DNA of 64,000 nucleotides from Channallabes apus (taxonomy: Eukaryota > Chordata > Actinopteri > Siluriformes > Clariidae): positions 24,928,571 through 24,992,570 of the forward strand of contig CM060107.1 of assembly GCA_030522415.1 (NCBI GenBank), in the 5' to 3' direction. Shown piece after piece: positions 11,070 to 22,639 of the stretch; positions within the stretch are counted from its first letter, which is position 1; each line of letters starts with the position of its first letter. A model generated the notes under the pieces. It ran no database searches. It had not been told where the DNA came from and saw only the letters and a program-made list of their open reading frames with translations. The position numbers and the translations under genes are program-made.

Positions 11070-11450
11070 TCATTCATTCATTCATTCATTCATTTTCTAT
11101 ACCGCTTAATCCTGTGTTCAGGGTCGCGGGGGACCTGGAGCCTATCCCAGGAGACTTCGGGCACTAGGTGGGGTACACCCTGGACAGGGTGCCAATCCAT
11201 CGCAGGGCACACACACATACACACACACCCAATCACACACTACGGGCAATTTAGGAGCGCCAATTAGCCTAACCTGCATATCTTTGGACTGTGGGAGGAA
11301 ACCGGAGTACCCGGAGGAAACCCACCAAGCACGGGGAGAACATGCAAACTCCATGCACACAGAGACGGGAATCGAGCCTGGCCGGGGAATCGAACCCAGA
11401 CCCTGGAGGTGCAAGGCGACAGTGCTAACCACTATACCACCGCGCCGCCC
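11070..11450 (-). mobile_element. Complete tRNA-derived SINE
   Basis: On the minus strand the element starts GGGCGGCGCGGTGGTATAG. It has an A-box-like TGGTATAGTGGTTAGC and a B box GGTTCGATTCC (RC of 11386-11396), so it carries an internal RNA polymerase III promoter. The body holds the GTTTCCTCCGGGTACTCC and GGATAGGCTCCAGGTC blocks. The tail is (AATG)n after AAGCGGTATAGAAAATG. A perfect 13-bp TSD, GTCTTTAGTTAAT, flanks it at 11057-11069 and 11451-11463, so the insertion is fairly young. A partial copy lies at 2888-3047. Confidence 0.92.
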
Positions 11451-11463
11451 GTCTTTAGTTAAT

Positions 11464-12480
11464 GTTCATATAAAATATGAGAATGTCGAAAATGCTTGTC
11501 ATGGTTGTTTATGCCAGATTATTTTTCTTGTACCATACTCTCTAATGTAAAAATCATGAAACAAACAAGCAAACACAATGAATAATTAAATAAATAAAAT
11601 CCAACAAATTAGAGTTCAACAGGTGGAATGGGCAAAAATACCCTGATGCAAAATCCCAGAGGAGAATGAACAATCTATTTCAAGCTGAAGTGGAACACAT
11701 ACAGTATTTGTGTATATGAACTGGTGACAGGCATGCGCCCAAATTGTTTCGTTCCTCGCTCAGCCCAAAGGCTCTCTAAAGAGGGGGCATCCCCTTCAAC
11801 AAGTGTCTGAAGGGGCAGGCCGCCTGATTCAGCATGCCTGGTGGGACATGAATGAATGAAAGAATAGATCTCTCACTCCTGCCACATTATAAAAGCAGAA
11901 CGGGGAACTTTAGTCTGTGTCCAAAGTCTAGAGTAACAAATGCGTGAGTGTAATGTCAGAGTTTAAGACTCAGAGGGAGAGATACTGGACAACTGTGGGC
12001 ATTACAGTGTGCAAGCTGTACTTACAGTACGTTTCAAAAGTGGGTTTAGGAACCAGATGTTGCACGAGGCATTTGAGTTTCAAAAGTAGGCGTAGGAAGC
12101 ACCTGTCGGATTTTCACAAGTGGGCATAGGAGTCACATGTGGCATCGCGGAAATTTGCATTTAAGTTTGAATTAACACTTCAATGCTTAATAATGCTCAA
12201 GAATCTGCTCCCACTCTACCCCAATTATCTTCTCTTAACCACCATAAAAGCTGGCTTCACAAAGATTAATTGGTTGTGAGAATCAACTGCACAATTTAAA
12301 ATTCTCCATCTTTTTGTTCTTAACCCCCAATGCTATTAATGTATGTAATATAACATTTATTATTAACATGGCTCACTCAACATAATCATAAACTATTAAT
12401 TCAAATTTAGCCCTTGTTTCGTGGCGATTCTTCCATAAGTCATGTAGTTTCTACAAATAGCTATTTATTTTTTTTGAGAC
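11464..12480. other. Non-coding; one short degenerate tandem repeat
   Basis: Between 12030 and 12145, three diverged units of 35-45 bp share GTTTCAAAAGTGGG/TAGG followed by TAGGAA or TAGGAG. Nothing else could be identified. Confidence 0.5.
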
Positions 12481-12499
12481 TAGTGTGAGACTAAGTGGT

Positions 12500-12690
12500 C
12501 TTAGCTACAGATCTGGCCTTTAAAAACGCACGTTTCGAGGAAAGGTATGGCTGCGCGCGGCAAGCTGTGAAAATGCCCTTCATTACCTGTAGGGGGCAGT
12601 CGTGTTTCATTCTGAAGTATTGTGTGTCTACTGAAGCCGAAAATGTGTTATCTCTTTTAGGCGCCCATTGACAGCAAGCGACGGAGCTCA
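12500..12690. repeat. Dispersed repeat, copy 1
   Basis: Matches 62995-63160 in the same orientation. Shared blocks are CCCTTCATTACCTGTAGGGG and AGTATTGTGTGTCTACTGAA, followed by GCCGAAAATGTGT. Family unknown; no terminal repeats are visible. Confidence 0.75.
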
Positions 12691-12719
12691 TAAACGTGTC
12701 GAGTTCAAACTGTAAATAC

Positions 12720-14164
12720 TTTACTGATATGTATTTATTCTTAATTTAATTTTCTCCTTCTATGATGATAGCGCAGTTAACGTAGTTTCTCCATTCAGTA
12801 TTATTATTATTATTATTAGTAGTAGTAGTAGTTGTCTAGGACTGCTCTAGCTAAGCTCCCGATCTCTTGCTGTTGGTCGCGTAGGTAGCGATGCAGCCGC
12901 GCGTTTTCATCCGGCAGGGGAACTCCTGCTACGTCTTGCATGGTCCGTTCATCTGTCATGTTCCTTGTGCGTGGAAGAAGCAGACACAGATGCAGGAGTT
13001 CACTTTTCTTTTCTTTATTTAATGCGTTTTCCTTTTTTCTTTGATCAAACGTAAAATATTGAGTATTGCTTGAAACTCAAAAAGAACCTATCACGAAAAC
13101 ACAAAAGAACAAACTCCACAAAAGAAATGGATACTCGACTTGGTCTCCTCAGTTCCGTTCAGCAGGCCGGCGCCACTTATTCCATGCACTTCCTGAAACG
13201 TCCCGTGCTTGTCCCCCGCTCGTGGGGAGGGTGCGTCACCTTGAACTTGAACAATATTGCACTCAGTCTGCTTCTCTGATCCTGCTGTTACTTCTGAGGA
13301 GGAAACGTGACACTTAATCCAGCACACACTGTGAGAGGCACATACTAACAAAGGAAACCCACGAAAAGAATGATAGTAAACGGACAAGACGCTACGGGTT
13401 CGGCCGGTTTAAATAGAGACACACAGGGATGTTACACAGGTGTACTAAATTTGTGATTATGTGGACATACCAACACAGACACACTAGGTGGGGACAAAGA
13501 GGTGGCTTAGTAGTCCGGAGACCCAGATCTTATTCCCCCGGACTGTGGTGGTACAGATGTTATAGTAGTAGTAGTGGTACTAGTAGTCCTCCGAATTTAT
13601 TATTATTGTTATTATTATTATTATTGTAACGCACACGTGTGTGCAAAAAGCCTAAAACAATATTGTTATATTGTGTTTGTTATATTAGTAAAACAATATT
13701 GTTTTATTGTGTTTATGCGCTTTAAATATACACTAAACAATAAACACTGCCTTTTGCAAAGTGAAAGTGAGTCTCGCATGCGACTTTTTGATCTAAAGGC
13801 TGATAAACGCGTGCTCAGATGAGCAGATTTATCGATAAAACTACAAGCATAAAATGTAACAAACACAAAAATATGCGCTACTCGCTGAATACAACGCGAC
13901 AGCATGCAGGATCCCCGGGCTTTGACTGCGCTTTGTCCATTCATTAGTAGTAGTGAAATTGCTGGATTTCTGTAAACACATCGTTGGGTTGTTTATGCTG
14001 GGACAAAATTCTGTTATTTCGGGTACTTTAATCACACTGTTGGGTTGCTTTTGCTATGGATACTCAAAGTGCTGCATGATTAAACTCAATGCAAAAAACG
14101 ATGTTTATGCAGTAAACCCATGGGTGAACACGATAATTTTAGAATTTAATTAAACACGAATATA
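12720..14164. other. Non-coding with simple repeats
   Basis: TTA-type trinucleotide runs lie at 12798-12832 and 13596-13626. The part near 13765-13870 (GATAAACGCGT context) is loosely similar to 40430-40500. No gene was recognised. Confidence 0.45.
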
Positions 14165-14550
14165 TACACTGCATTCCAAATTATTACGCAAATGATATCA
14201 TTCTCTGATTTTCATAATTAGTAAATGCTAATTAGTCAGTATAATTTTCTAGTCATTAACTATTAGAGTATAATTTTAATTTAATTGAACAAACCTCCTA
14301 ATGATAACAATATTTATTTTAAACATAAAAAACTGCAAACGCACTGTTCCAAATTATTATGCAAAATAATAAATTAAAACGTTTTATAGGTTGTAAAGAA
14401 CTGAAAATAGGCTTTTGTTGAATTTGCAGCATTAGGAAAAAACATCCTAACAGTGCATGTTATATCTTAACAGGTCAGTCAATATACTTCGCAGAGGTCA
14501 TTTTCACACCTTCAAGGACCCTACAGGGGCCTCCCAGCTCTCTCCCCATG

Positions 14551-15251
14551 TGTCACGGTCGAACACCAGATGGCGCCATACTCTGAGACTCCATTTTGTT
14601 TTCTGTTCTCTTTCAGTTTGGTTTTGAACTCCGTTTCCCAGAGTGCACCTCGGTCAGGTAATGGGAGCACACCTGATCGAGGTTAGCAGCCTAATCTGTA
14701 CCAAGATAAATAGACTTTTGTTTCCATTGTTCTGGGTCGGGCATCTGTTCTACTATGGTTGTTTGTTTCCTGTTCTAGGTGTCATGCCATTTTCCCTGCT
14801 CTTAGTTTGTGTTATTAAGTTTAAGTCTGTGTTTAAGTTAACTCTGTGTCAAGTCTAGCTCTTGTTTAGTTTAGCTCTTTGTTTAGTGGAGCTCTGTGTT
14901 TAGTTTAGTTCCGTGTCTAGTTCAGCTCTGTGTGTTAGGTTAGCTCGGTGTGTTAGGTTAGCTCGGTGTGTTAGGTTAGCTCGGTGTGTTAGGTTAGCTC
15001 GGTGTGTTAGGTTAGCTCGGTGTGTTAGGTTAGCTCGGTGTGTTAGGTTAGCTCGGTGTGTTAGTTTAGCTCCATGTTTAGTTTAGCTCCATGTTTGGTT
15101 TAGTCCGGGTGTTTCAGTTCAGCTCTGTGTTTAGTTTAGTTTGAGTCCTGTTTGTACAATTCACATTCTGTTCCTCTATTAAAAACCCTTTTGCACTCTA
15201 TCACCTCCGCCTCCATGTCTTCTCCAAACCCCACACGAGCACCCCGTTACA
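14551..15251 (+). mobile_element. Solo LTR, related to the 42.7-45.3 kb element
   Basis: Begins TGTCACGGTC and ends CCCCGTTACA (701 bp). The TSD CCATG lies at 14546-14550 and 15252-15256. It shares with the 361-bp LTRs at 42681 and 44971 the AGATGGCGCC block, TTTCCCAG and a hairpin (14648-14682). An internal 18-bp minisatellite expands it. CTATTAAAAACC near its end may serve for RNA 3' processing. Confidence 0.85.
14936..15062. repeat. 18-bp minisatellite inside the solo LTR
   Basis: About seven nearly identical copies of GTGTGTTAGGTTAGCTCG. Looser relatives (TTAGTTTAGCTC, GTTTAGTT) continue on both sides, showing the array grew from a degenerate LTR segment. Confidence 0.9.
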
Positions 15252-15443
15252 CCATGATTCCGGTCCAAAATATGACTCCGGCACCTCCTTGTTGGGACAT
15301 GGTGGCCATCCACCAACCATCCACTACTCCATTTATCTGGACCATCCAGGGTTGCACGGCACTCATCAGAAAACAAGACTTTTTGAAAATTAGTCTTCGT
15401 GTATTCCTGGGCCCACTGCAACCATTTCTGCAAGCCTCTAAAG

Positions 15444-16628
15444 CAGGTGTGCCCAAGCAGTCGATCACGGTCAACAGGTCGATCGCAGACTGCTTTCCAG
15501 TCAATCGCAAGAGTAAACTGCCTTCTGGTTTGTCTTTTCTCTTTCTTCACTGTTTCCACGCCTCAAACCTCAAATAAAACAATAACCTTTATAGACATAG
15601 TATTTCTTGAGTAAAGAAACCCTGTACTTATTTTAAAAAACAGTTCTTTATTTCCCCTTACTAGATCACTGATTACGTTCGGCTCTGCACTGAAAAACCG
15701 ACGGAATTAGTGGCTGAATTTGAAATCGCATACCAACATGCTACCCATACTATTTCATATAAATATATAGCAGAAACAGCGAGAGTAGTATGCTAGTACA
15801 CTAATCTGAATTTAGCCAGGGTTTTAGCTATAGGCATGTTAGGACTCACTGTTTAAGTAGAGAAGTTGAGAGAGCTGCATCGTCAGCAAAGTAAAAGGCA
15901 ACGATGGCAGAAGCAAAAAAAAAAAGGGCAATTTGGAGCACCATTTCAAAACCGCGCACAAAAGCTACTATGCAGATTTCCCGGCTAAATCAGCTCTACT
16001 CACCCGAAAAGTCGAGGAATTGAAGAGGCAGTTAGCAGCACAGCAGTCCATTTTCACCAGGCCAAACACCAAGGGTAAGGCTGCAGCTTTAGCATCTTAT
16101 CGCGTCAGTCATGTTCTTGCAAAACACAAGAAGTCTTTCAAGGATGGCGAAGTTGTGGAAGAAGCATTTGTCGCGGCTGCAGACGCACTATTTGGTGACT
16201 TCAAGAATAAAAGTGATATCATAGCTGCCGTCAAGGACGCGCAATTAGCCCGTGGCACTGTTATACGGCGATGTGAGGGATGTCGAGGCGCAGTTAAGGA
16301 AGGATATTGAACAGTGTGAATGTTTTTCTCTTCAATTTGATGAGTCGACTGATTTTGTGGATGTGGCAAAGCTGTGTCTTTTCATTAGAATGATTTTTGG
16401 AGACATGGGTGCAAAAGAAGAGCTAAGGATAGGGTTAATAACTTTCAATTATCACTACAATTAGACTATGTTTTATTATATATGGATTAAGGCTACTTTG
16501 TTTTGTGCACATTAAATATGTAAATATGCTATGAATAGCAACTGGCTTTCTGTTTGGACTGGTAGATCTCGGCACACTGACAAATGAAAAAGTAGATCTT
16601 TGTTCAAAAAAGGTTGGGCACCCCTGCT
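15444..16628 (+). mobile_element. hAT DNA transposon, internally deleted
   Basis: Ends are CAGGTGTGCCCAAGCA on the left and, reverse-complemented, CAGGGGTGCCCAACCT on the right: short hAT-type inverted repeats. The 8-bp TSD CTCTAAAG is exact (15436-15443 and 16629-16636). At 1185 bp it is far shorter than an autonomous hAT and keeps only the N-terminal third of a transposase. Confidence 0.92.
15904..16464 (+). pseudogene. hAT transposase N-terminal fragment (ZBED/GTF2IRD2-like)
   Basis: An ATG at 15904 opens MAEAKKKK, and an A-run shift leads into LEHHFKTAHKSYYADFP, the tail of a BED-type zinc finger. ASYRVSHVLAKHKKSFKDG and EAFVAAADALFGD follow. A second frameshift near 16272 leads to DVEAQLRKDIEQCECFSL and QFDESTDFVD, where the D of DEST is a conserved catalytic-region residue. 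The rest is deleted. This is the hAT branch from which GTF2IRD2 and ZBED genes derive. Non-functional. Confidence 0.82.
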
Positions 16629-16991
16629 CTAAAGGATCCTACACCTTGAGATTCATGGGACTCCAGAGGCACCATCAGGTTCAAATACGTGTTTGCTGCT
16701 TTGTAATGGCATTTCAGCAGCTGCTCTCTTAATCTGATGAATTTGTCTGGTAGAAACCTTCCTCATTCTGCCTTCATCTGCATGAACCTGTCTGTGCTCT
16801 GAATCAGCCACGAATGTCTTCACAGTACGATGAGTTTTCGTGAAATATCTAATGTTTTCATACCTTGTCCAATTTGATGCTTTTAGGCAGCAGAGAGATC
16901 CTTTTTTTTCCCATATTGCTCGAAACCTGTGGCCTACTTAATAATGTGGAACAACCTTTTTCAGTACTTTATCAGCCCTGAGACACAAAAC

Positions 16992-17984
16992 CTGTCACGT
17001 TCTGCTATGATGTTGGACTGTGGGCTTGGTGTGGAGGCATAGATGCAGAGGGGATGCAGTGAAACAAAAAGAGTCTTTAATAAAAAATCCAAACAAGCAT
17101 GAACAAAACATGAACTAAGGAAGTTGGCATGAACTTTGGAGCATAATATAAACAGAACTCAAACACTTAGACATAAGACTAGGGATTACATACATTGATA
17201 CACAATACAGACATGGGATACAAACTGGACAAGACAAGACACACGAAACAGCCTAACGGAATAAACATTAGGGACTATGCATGCAAGGGATAAACAAACA
17301 CGAGACAGGCTTGGCTAGGTCTACCACCTTTTCTGCACATTAGCTGCTAAGCTAGCTCATAGCTAATCAGACTAATGGCTAAACAGGCTAGTAGCCTGAG
17401 ACCCAAGGGATTGAACAGACAAGGTACACAGCAGACTAGGTATGAAACAGACTAAGAACTCTAAAGGTTAGTGACTAAAGATGTTAGTACCTAAACAGAC
17501 TAAGAGGTAATCAGACAATGAGACTAGACAGACACGAAGACTAGACAGACTAAGATCTAGACATGTTAGTATCACCCTCATTAGTATTGAATATTAGACT
17601 AATAACTAAACAGGCAATGGGGGTTACTTACACAAAAGGGTAAACACAAAGGGCTAATTCTCCTAGGAGACACAAAGACAAGGACATCTCAATATAAACA
17701 AACTTAACTTAAAGTGCTCCTGAAACCAAAAGGCCAACTATAATCAAACCAAACTAAAACAGAAATACAGAAATAATTACTAGGAGGTAATTCTGCTACT
17801 AATTTTATTCCACCTTACCTGTTCAGTTTGATTGTGATTCTTTTCACTTGGCTCTGGTAGATCAGGGGAGATGTGTTGGTCATCATCAGCAGGCACTGGT
17901 TCATCATCACTGACCTGCTGCACTTACAGTTTACACTGATGAGTGGTAGATCTTACACTGCATCACGATGATACCCCCTGCCAA
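16992..17984. other. Unclassified repeat-like sequence
   Basis: Begins TGTCACGTTCTGC, like the start of an LTR, but no matching end or TSD was found. The interior (17330-17640) is rich in AGACTAA, GCTAA and CTAGACAGAC variants, suggesting an old tandem array. No coding frame. Confidence 0.35.
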
Positions 17985-18119
17985 ATGTTCATGATATCTC
18001 ACAAACAAAAAGGCAAATTTGACTTTTCCTCATAAAGTGTGACACACCCATACAAGTGTGACAAATATGCAAAGAAAAAAATCAGGAAGGGGCAAATACT
18101 GTACTTTTCCATGGCACTG
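17985..18119. mobile_element. Degenerate end of a Tc1-like element
   Basis: CAGGAAGGGGCAAATACTG and the final GGCACTG match, with changes, the inverted end of the Tc1 copy at 23550-25170. No transposase remains and no TA pair is seen. Confidence 0.6.
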
Positions 18120-19036
18120 CACATGTAGTCAGATTGTTCCACTAGGATGAAACTGTGTCAGGTGGTGTTAAAGCACTTTTAAAATCACACTAACTTTACA
18201 CTGATCTGAATAACTTTGAATAATGAACTTATTGTTCTTTCCTTTCTTTTTTTTCTTTTTTTTTTTTTTACAAATATGACCCAATATATGTTCAGTGGTA
18301 CTTTTTATTTACATTTTTGTTTGTTATATTTCTATACTAGTATGTGGTTAAAAAAAAAAAATCTCCACTTTAATGAGCCAGTGTATTCTTCTTCCTCTTT
18401 TTAAAAGGCAGAATCTGTTCATTTGAAGCATTTCACTGCATTTACCTCTAAAGCTTTTTCTTATTTTCGTGTACTTTTCAGCTCCACCTTTTCTTCTTCC
18501 TCCATTTCATTCATTGAAATTATTAATTTTCTCAAACAACTTCGCTGCATGGAGGGATATATAGAGGGAGCGAAACATGCGCATGCGGAGTAACAAACAC
18601 AGTTAGCTTCTCCGCTTTGTTTTTAATGTTGCTCGCTGCAGTGTAACAGCCCGTTAATTCATGTAATGATGAGATGGACAAACTTGTCGATGTCCGTTCT
18701 TTATTTTGCTGCATATTGTCACGTTATAGTACAAACTTTCGGGTAGATCCTGCTATTAAATCAAACTAAAAACGAGTGAAAAGAATACAAAACTCAGACT
18801 CTATATCCCAGATACTCATCTCGCATCCAACTTCACACACACCGGACCACATTACCCACAATGCATCTCCCGCACTGGACTACACTCCTGTAAACAGCTG
18901 TCGTAAAATCAACCTCTCTCTCTCTCCTGCAACAACACGCTCTTTGTCGGCGGCGCCCGTGCACTCCTCCATATGATTAGGAAAGAGATGCAATATTATG
19001 GTTTCATAATAGAAAAGAAATACTTTTTATTTGGGG
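18120..19036. other. No gene recognised
   Basis: T-rich and A-rich runs (18241-18272, 18350-18362) occur, and a short stretch near 18560-18720 is less AT-rich. Nothing could be assigned. Confidence 0.4.
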
Positions 19037-19040
19037 TTAA

Positions 19041-19872
19041 CACTAGAAGCGCCGAGCAGCGGTCATCTGACCCCAAGGGGGAAAAAAAAAAAAAACCTTC
19101 ACACTCGATCAAAATCCAGGACCCTCCTTTCATGACTTTTCCTAGATCTGTGAGCTTAATCACCCAGCATGCTTAAATTTTTTAAATCGCACCTGTAAAA
19201 GCTAGTATAAAGCTATTTTGCTCTTATTTACGTGAAATCGCTGACAGCTGCTCGGCGGCGTGACGTTTCCTGCATTTTCCAACCTGCGATTCTCATTTCT
19301 CTCAGCAGATGGCGCAAGGGATCGCGCATACTATCTATGCGTCATTCAGTGTGACTATCTCAGGTTTCATTCATTCCATATATGCAGTTTATATATATCA
19401 ATTATATAAAAATATAATCAATTATATCAATTTCACGGAAGCATATGCTTTGCCATATGACAATTCGCCATTCATTCCCGCATTGATAATCAGCGATATT
19501 TTATAAGGAGATTTAGGGATTTAGCTCTACTTAAATTTCTGAAACTTCGGATGTTTTTTTTTTGGTTAGATTAGTTCTGAACTCGCTTCCGTGAAACTAT
19601 CACTAAAACAATGTAATGAGCCCTCCTGAGGATATAAAGCTTTATTATTGTATTTGAATAAATAATCAGATCTACCACAGCAGATAATAAACTATGGTGT
19701 GTCATAACCGAAGCAAACACCACGATTATGCCTCGTTTTGTTCGACGGGAACATGGTTCACTTGGCCGCGGTGTATTATAACCCTGTGGAATGTTTCACT
19801 GTTTATGCTCACATAAGAGTAATAAAAGCGAGTGAAATGTGGAAATGATGTGTGGCAACTCAATGAGAACTA
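19041..19872 (+). repeat. Left outer inverted arm of the TTAA element
   Basis: Pairs with about 37562-38375 on the opposite strand. The best-conserved part is 19540-19872, with CACCACGATTATGCCTCGTT and GAGCCCTCCTGAGGATATAA visible in inverted form on the right. Nearer the end only patches survive, such as CGCCATTCATTCCC followed by GATAATCAGCG. Confidence 0.85.
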
Positions 19873-19923
19873 AACGTCTCGGGTTACATTTCTGTAACCC
19901 TGTTCCCTGAAAGGCGGGAACGA

Positions 19924-20093
19924 GATGCTGCGTGAAAACGCTATGGGAACCAGTTTGTCGCGTTGCCGGTCGTTGAAGCATGCTGTGAAAACACGCCAAA
20001 GTTTTTGGCTATATATAACCTCGACAGGTGACGTCATCTGATTAGATGTAGGTGGAGGTTATAAAAACAGGTGAGCCGGCAACGACCTCAGAT
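19924..20093 (+). repeat. DIRS1-like inverted terminal repeat (left)
   Basis: Near-perfect reverse complement of 25979-26149 over about 170 bp. The region includes GATGCTGCGTGAAAACGC and, further in, GAGCCGGCAACGACCTCAGA. GGCTATATATAACC within it resembles a core promoter. Confidence 0.92.
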
Positions 20094-20141
20094 TAATTTG
20101 TCTGAACAGCCGTCTGGTCACGTGGTAGTGCGGCATTGCGA

Positions 20142-20244
20142 CGCAGCATCTCGTTCCCGCCTTTCAGGGAACGGTTACAGAAATGTAACCCGAGACGTTC
20201 CCTAGCAAGGCTACACTCGATGCTGCGTGAAAACGCTATGGGAA
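20142..20244. other. Internal complementary region (ICR) of the DIRS1-like element
   Basis: Bases 20142-20199 are the reverse complement of the left tip (19873 onward, with one 2-base gap). Bases 20197-20244 are the reverse complement of the right tip (ending at 26172). The two halves meet at a shared GTT (20197-20199). In DIRS1 models this segment aligns both ends so a circle can be closed at that triplet. Confidence 0.85.
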
Positions 20245-21186
20245 CGAGAATACCAACGCCGCCGCACTACAGGTGTCTGGACCCCAAGGTTGTGTAGTGT
20301 GTGGCACAAAGCCGAGAAAGTCTCAGAACCATGCCTGGGCAGCTAACTCGGGGCTTTGCCTGAGCCCGGAGTAGCATGAACATCCAGATTATAATGTAAC
20401 GTAAATGTAATGTGTGCGGGGAGGAGCAACCCTCCGTGTCATACCATGAATACCTCTTGCTGGTGCAAAAGGAGGCGATCTCCCTGGTTGAATGAGCCCT
20501 GCTTCCTAGAGGGAAGTGAACCCACGCGCCTCATAGGAGAGGGCAATATGCATCTCTCACCCAGTGTAGTGGTGGCCGCTCCAGCGGCCCCAAGACATGT
20601 AAAGGCTGCTCTGACCTACACCACCGGCTGATGCGTTAGACGTAAATCTGAAGAGCACCTGCTGGACACAGTAAGTGAAGTCTCTCCTGCTCCGAAGCTG
20701 TAAAGGCGGAGGATGGAATGCTTCAAAACAATAGGGTGATGTTGTTTATGGACTTAGGCCGATAGCTCAGTGAGGATGCAGTTACATGCGTCCTGAGAGT
20801 ACTTGGGCACAGGCCCGAGGACAACTTTCCTGCAGGGACTCCAGCACTGAAACAATTCAGGGGTGGACTGGGTCTACCTGCTTTGCACACACACTTGCTG
20901 CAGGGGAATACCTCTTGCTAGTGCAATAGATGAGGCGATCCCCCAGGTTGAATGAACCCTGATTCCTAGAGGCGAAGTGAGCCCACGCGCCTCATAGGAG
21001 AGGGCAATGGCATCTCTCACCCAGTATAGTGGTGCTCTGACTTACGCCACTGGCTCATGCGGTGGACGTACTGTAAATCTGAAGAGCACATACTGGACAG
21101 TAAGTGAAGTTTCTCCTGCTCGTTACAAATGGAACTTTTCGGGAAAATAGTTCAGTGAGGACACGGATAAGTACATCTTGAGAGTA

Positions 21187-22620
21187 CTAGGGCACAAGCC
21201 TGAGGACAAGCTTTTCTTGCCGAAACTCCAGCACTGAAACGTTTCGGCAGTGGACTGGGTCTGCCTGCTTATCACACACTTGCTGCAGGGGAATACCTCT
21301 TGCTAGTGCAATAAACGAGGCGATCCTAGATCCAGAGTCAGGGAGTAGCAAAAGGGGACATTTGCTGATCTTGCGAGGCAAAGCGGTCCACCTCTGCTGC
21401 ATGAAATCTCACCGAGATTGACTGACCACTTCGGGGTGGGGTTTCCATTCCCCGTGTGTCAGCGATTGACTGGGCAGTTACAACTGCTCTCACATTCATA
21501 TGCCCTGGACCGTAAATCGCGCTGAGGGACAGGAACCTGGTGCGCTAGCTATTCAGCGGCGCGAGCACAGTCCGCCCTGGCGATTAATATATGAGACTTG
21601 CCATAGTGATGTCCACCCACAATGGGACATGGCACTCTCAACCGCTGGAGGAAGTGCTTTAGGGCGAGAAATAGAGCCATCATTTCGAGGCAATTGATGT
21701 GCCGTACGAGAAGAAGGCCTCTCCACTTTTAAAAAACATTCCATTTGAGGGCATAAGCTTTTGAAGAGGGATAATAGATCCAGAGTCAGGGAGTAGCAAA
21801 GGGGACATTTGCTGATCTTGCGAGGCAAAGCGGTCCACCTTTGCTGCATGAAATCTCACCGAGATTGACTGACCACTTCGGGGTGGGGTTTCCATTCCCC
21901 GTGTGTCACAGATTGACTGGACAGTTACAACTGCTCTCACATTCATATGCCCTGGACCGTAAATCGCGCTGAGGGACAGGAACCTGGTGCACTAGCTATT
22001 CAGCGGCGCGAGCACAGTCCGCCCTGGCGATTAATATATGAGACTTGCCATAGTGATGTCCACCCACAATGGGACATGGCACTCTCAACCGCTGGAGGAA
22101 GTGCTTTAGGGCGAGAAATAGAGCCATCATTTCGAGGCAATTGATGTGCCGTGCGAGAAGAAGGCCTCTCCAGCACCCTTGGGCTGGGATGGTCACCTAA
22201 GACCCCCGCCCGTGAGGGAAGCATCTGTCGTTAGCATCTGCGACGACAAGACGAACTTAGAGTGGGACCCAGAGTCAGAACCCGGGGTCTGAACCACATA
22301 GGATGGGTACGAAGCACCTGCCGCGTAACCCCTGTTGGGGATTGGCCCTAGAGTGAAATCCCCTGTCTTAGCCACAACTGAAATGCTCTCATGGGCAGGC
22401 CCAAGGGTCACCGTGGATACGGCTGCCATAAGAGCTATGATCTCTGAAAGTGATGGTCACTTTCTTGGTCTAGCTTGTTTTCCTTGAGGGTGTTGTTAAT
22501 GGATTCGACACGAGCGGGAGACAGCTGTGCCCGCTTAGGATCGAATCTCATGTGACACCCAATCCTCAGAACAGGAAAGAGCACGCTTTCGTGGCGTTGG
22601 GTCTCAATCCGAAGAGACAA
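21187..22620 (-). pseudogene. DIRS-type polymerase remnants, with a 447-bp tandem duplication
   Basis: Read from 22620 downward, fragments match the reverse transcriptase-RNase H part of DIRS-like elements: RAQLSPARVESINNTLK, MAAVSTVTLGP, TTDASLTGG, then HINCLEMMALFLALKHFL, VSYINRQGG and KVDRFASQDQQMSPLL. The last four recur one period away because a segment of about 447 bp is duplicated (compare 21500-21697 and 21947-22144). Frames shift repeatedly, so nothing is translatable as a whole. Related direct repeats without clear coding sense extend to 20450. Confidence 0.7.
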
Positions 22621-22639
22621 GATGAGCTAGGACGACATG

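Larger units (their letters stand above)
15252..16930 (-). pseudogene. Tc1-like transposase, broken by hAT insertion
   Basis: Minus-strand reading from the right gives HRTVKTFVADSEHRQVHADE and STRQIHQIKRAAAEMPLQ (helix-turn-helix side, 16640-16830). After the hAT insert it continues WAQEYTKTNFQKVLFSDECR, then SSGWLVDGHHVPTR (15245-15443). FSDE holds the first catalytic Asp. The remaining catalytic part is lost where the solo LTR sits. Non-functional. Confidence 0.8.
14165..16991 (-). mobile_element. Tc1-like DNA transposon, interrupted twice
   Basis: The left end shows two spaced copies of a CACTG..TTCCAAATTATT motif (about 14167 and 14341), the double-direct-repeat layout of Tc1-like inverted ends. 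The transposase reads on the minus strand in two pieces. A solo LTR (14551-15251) and a hAT element (15444-16628) sit inside with exact TSDs. Removing them leaves roughly 0.9 kb, so the element is also internally shortened or has lost its right inverted repeat, which is not seen before 16991. A second copy of the same family's end is at 47540-47975. Confidence 0.75.

Noticed and set aside
12491..12691. Small minus-strand frame, also present near 62903-63157
   Set aside because: Similarity between the two places is at the DNA level of a dispersed repeat; frames and ends differ.
16992..17984. A third solo LTR starting TGTCACG
   Set aside because: No matching 3' end with TSD could be found.
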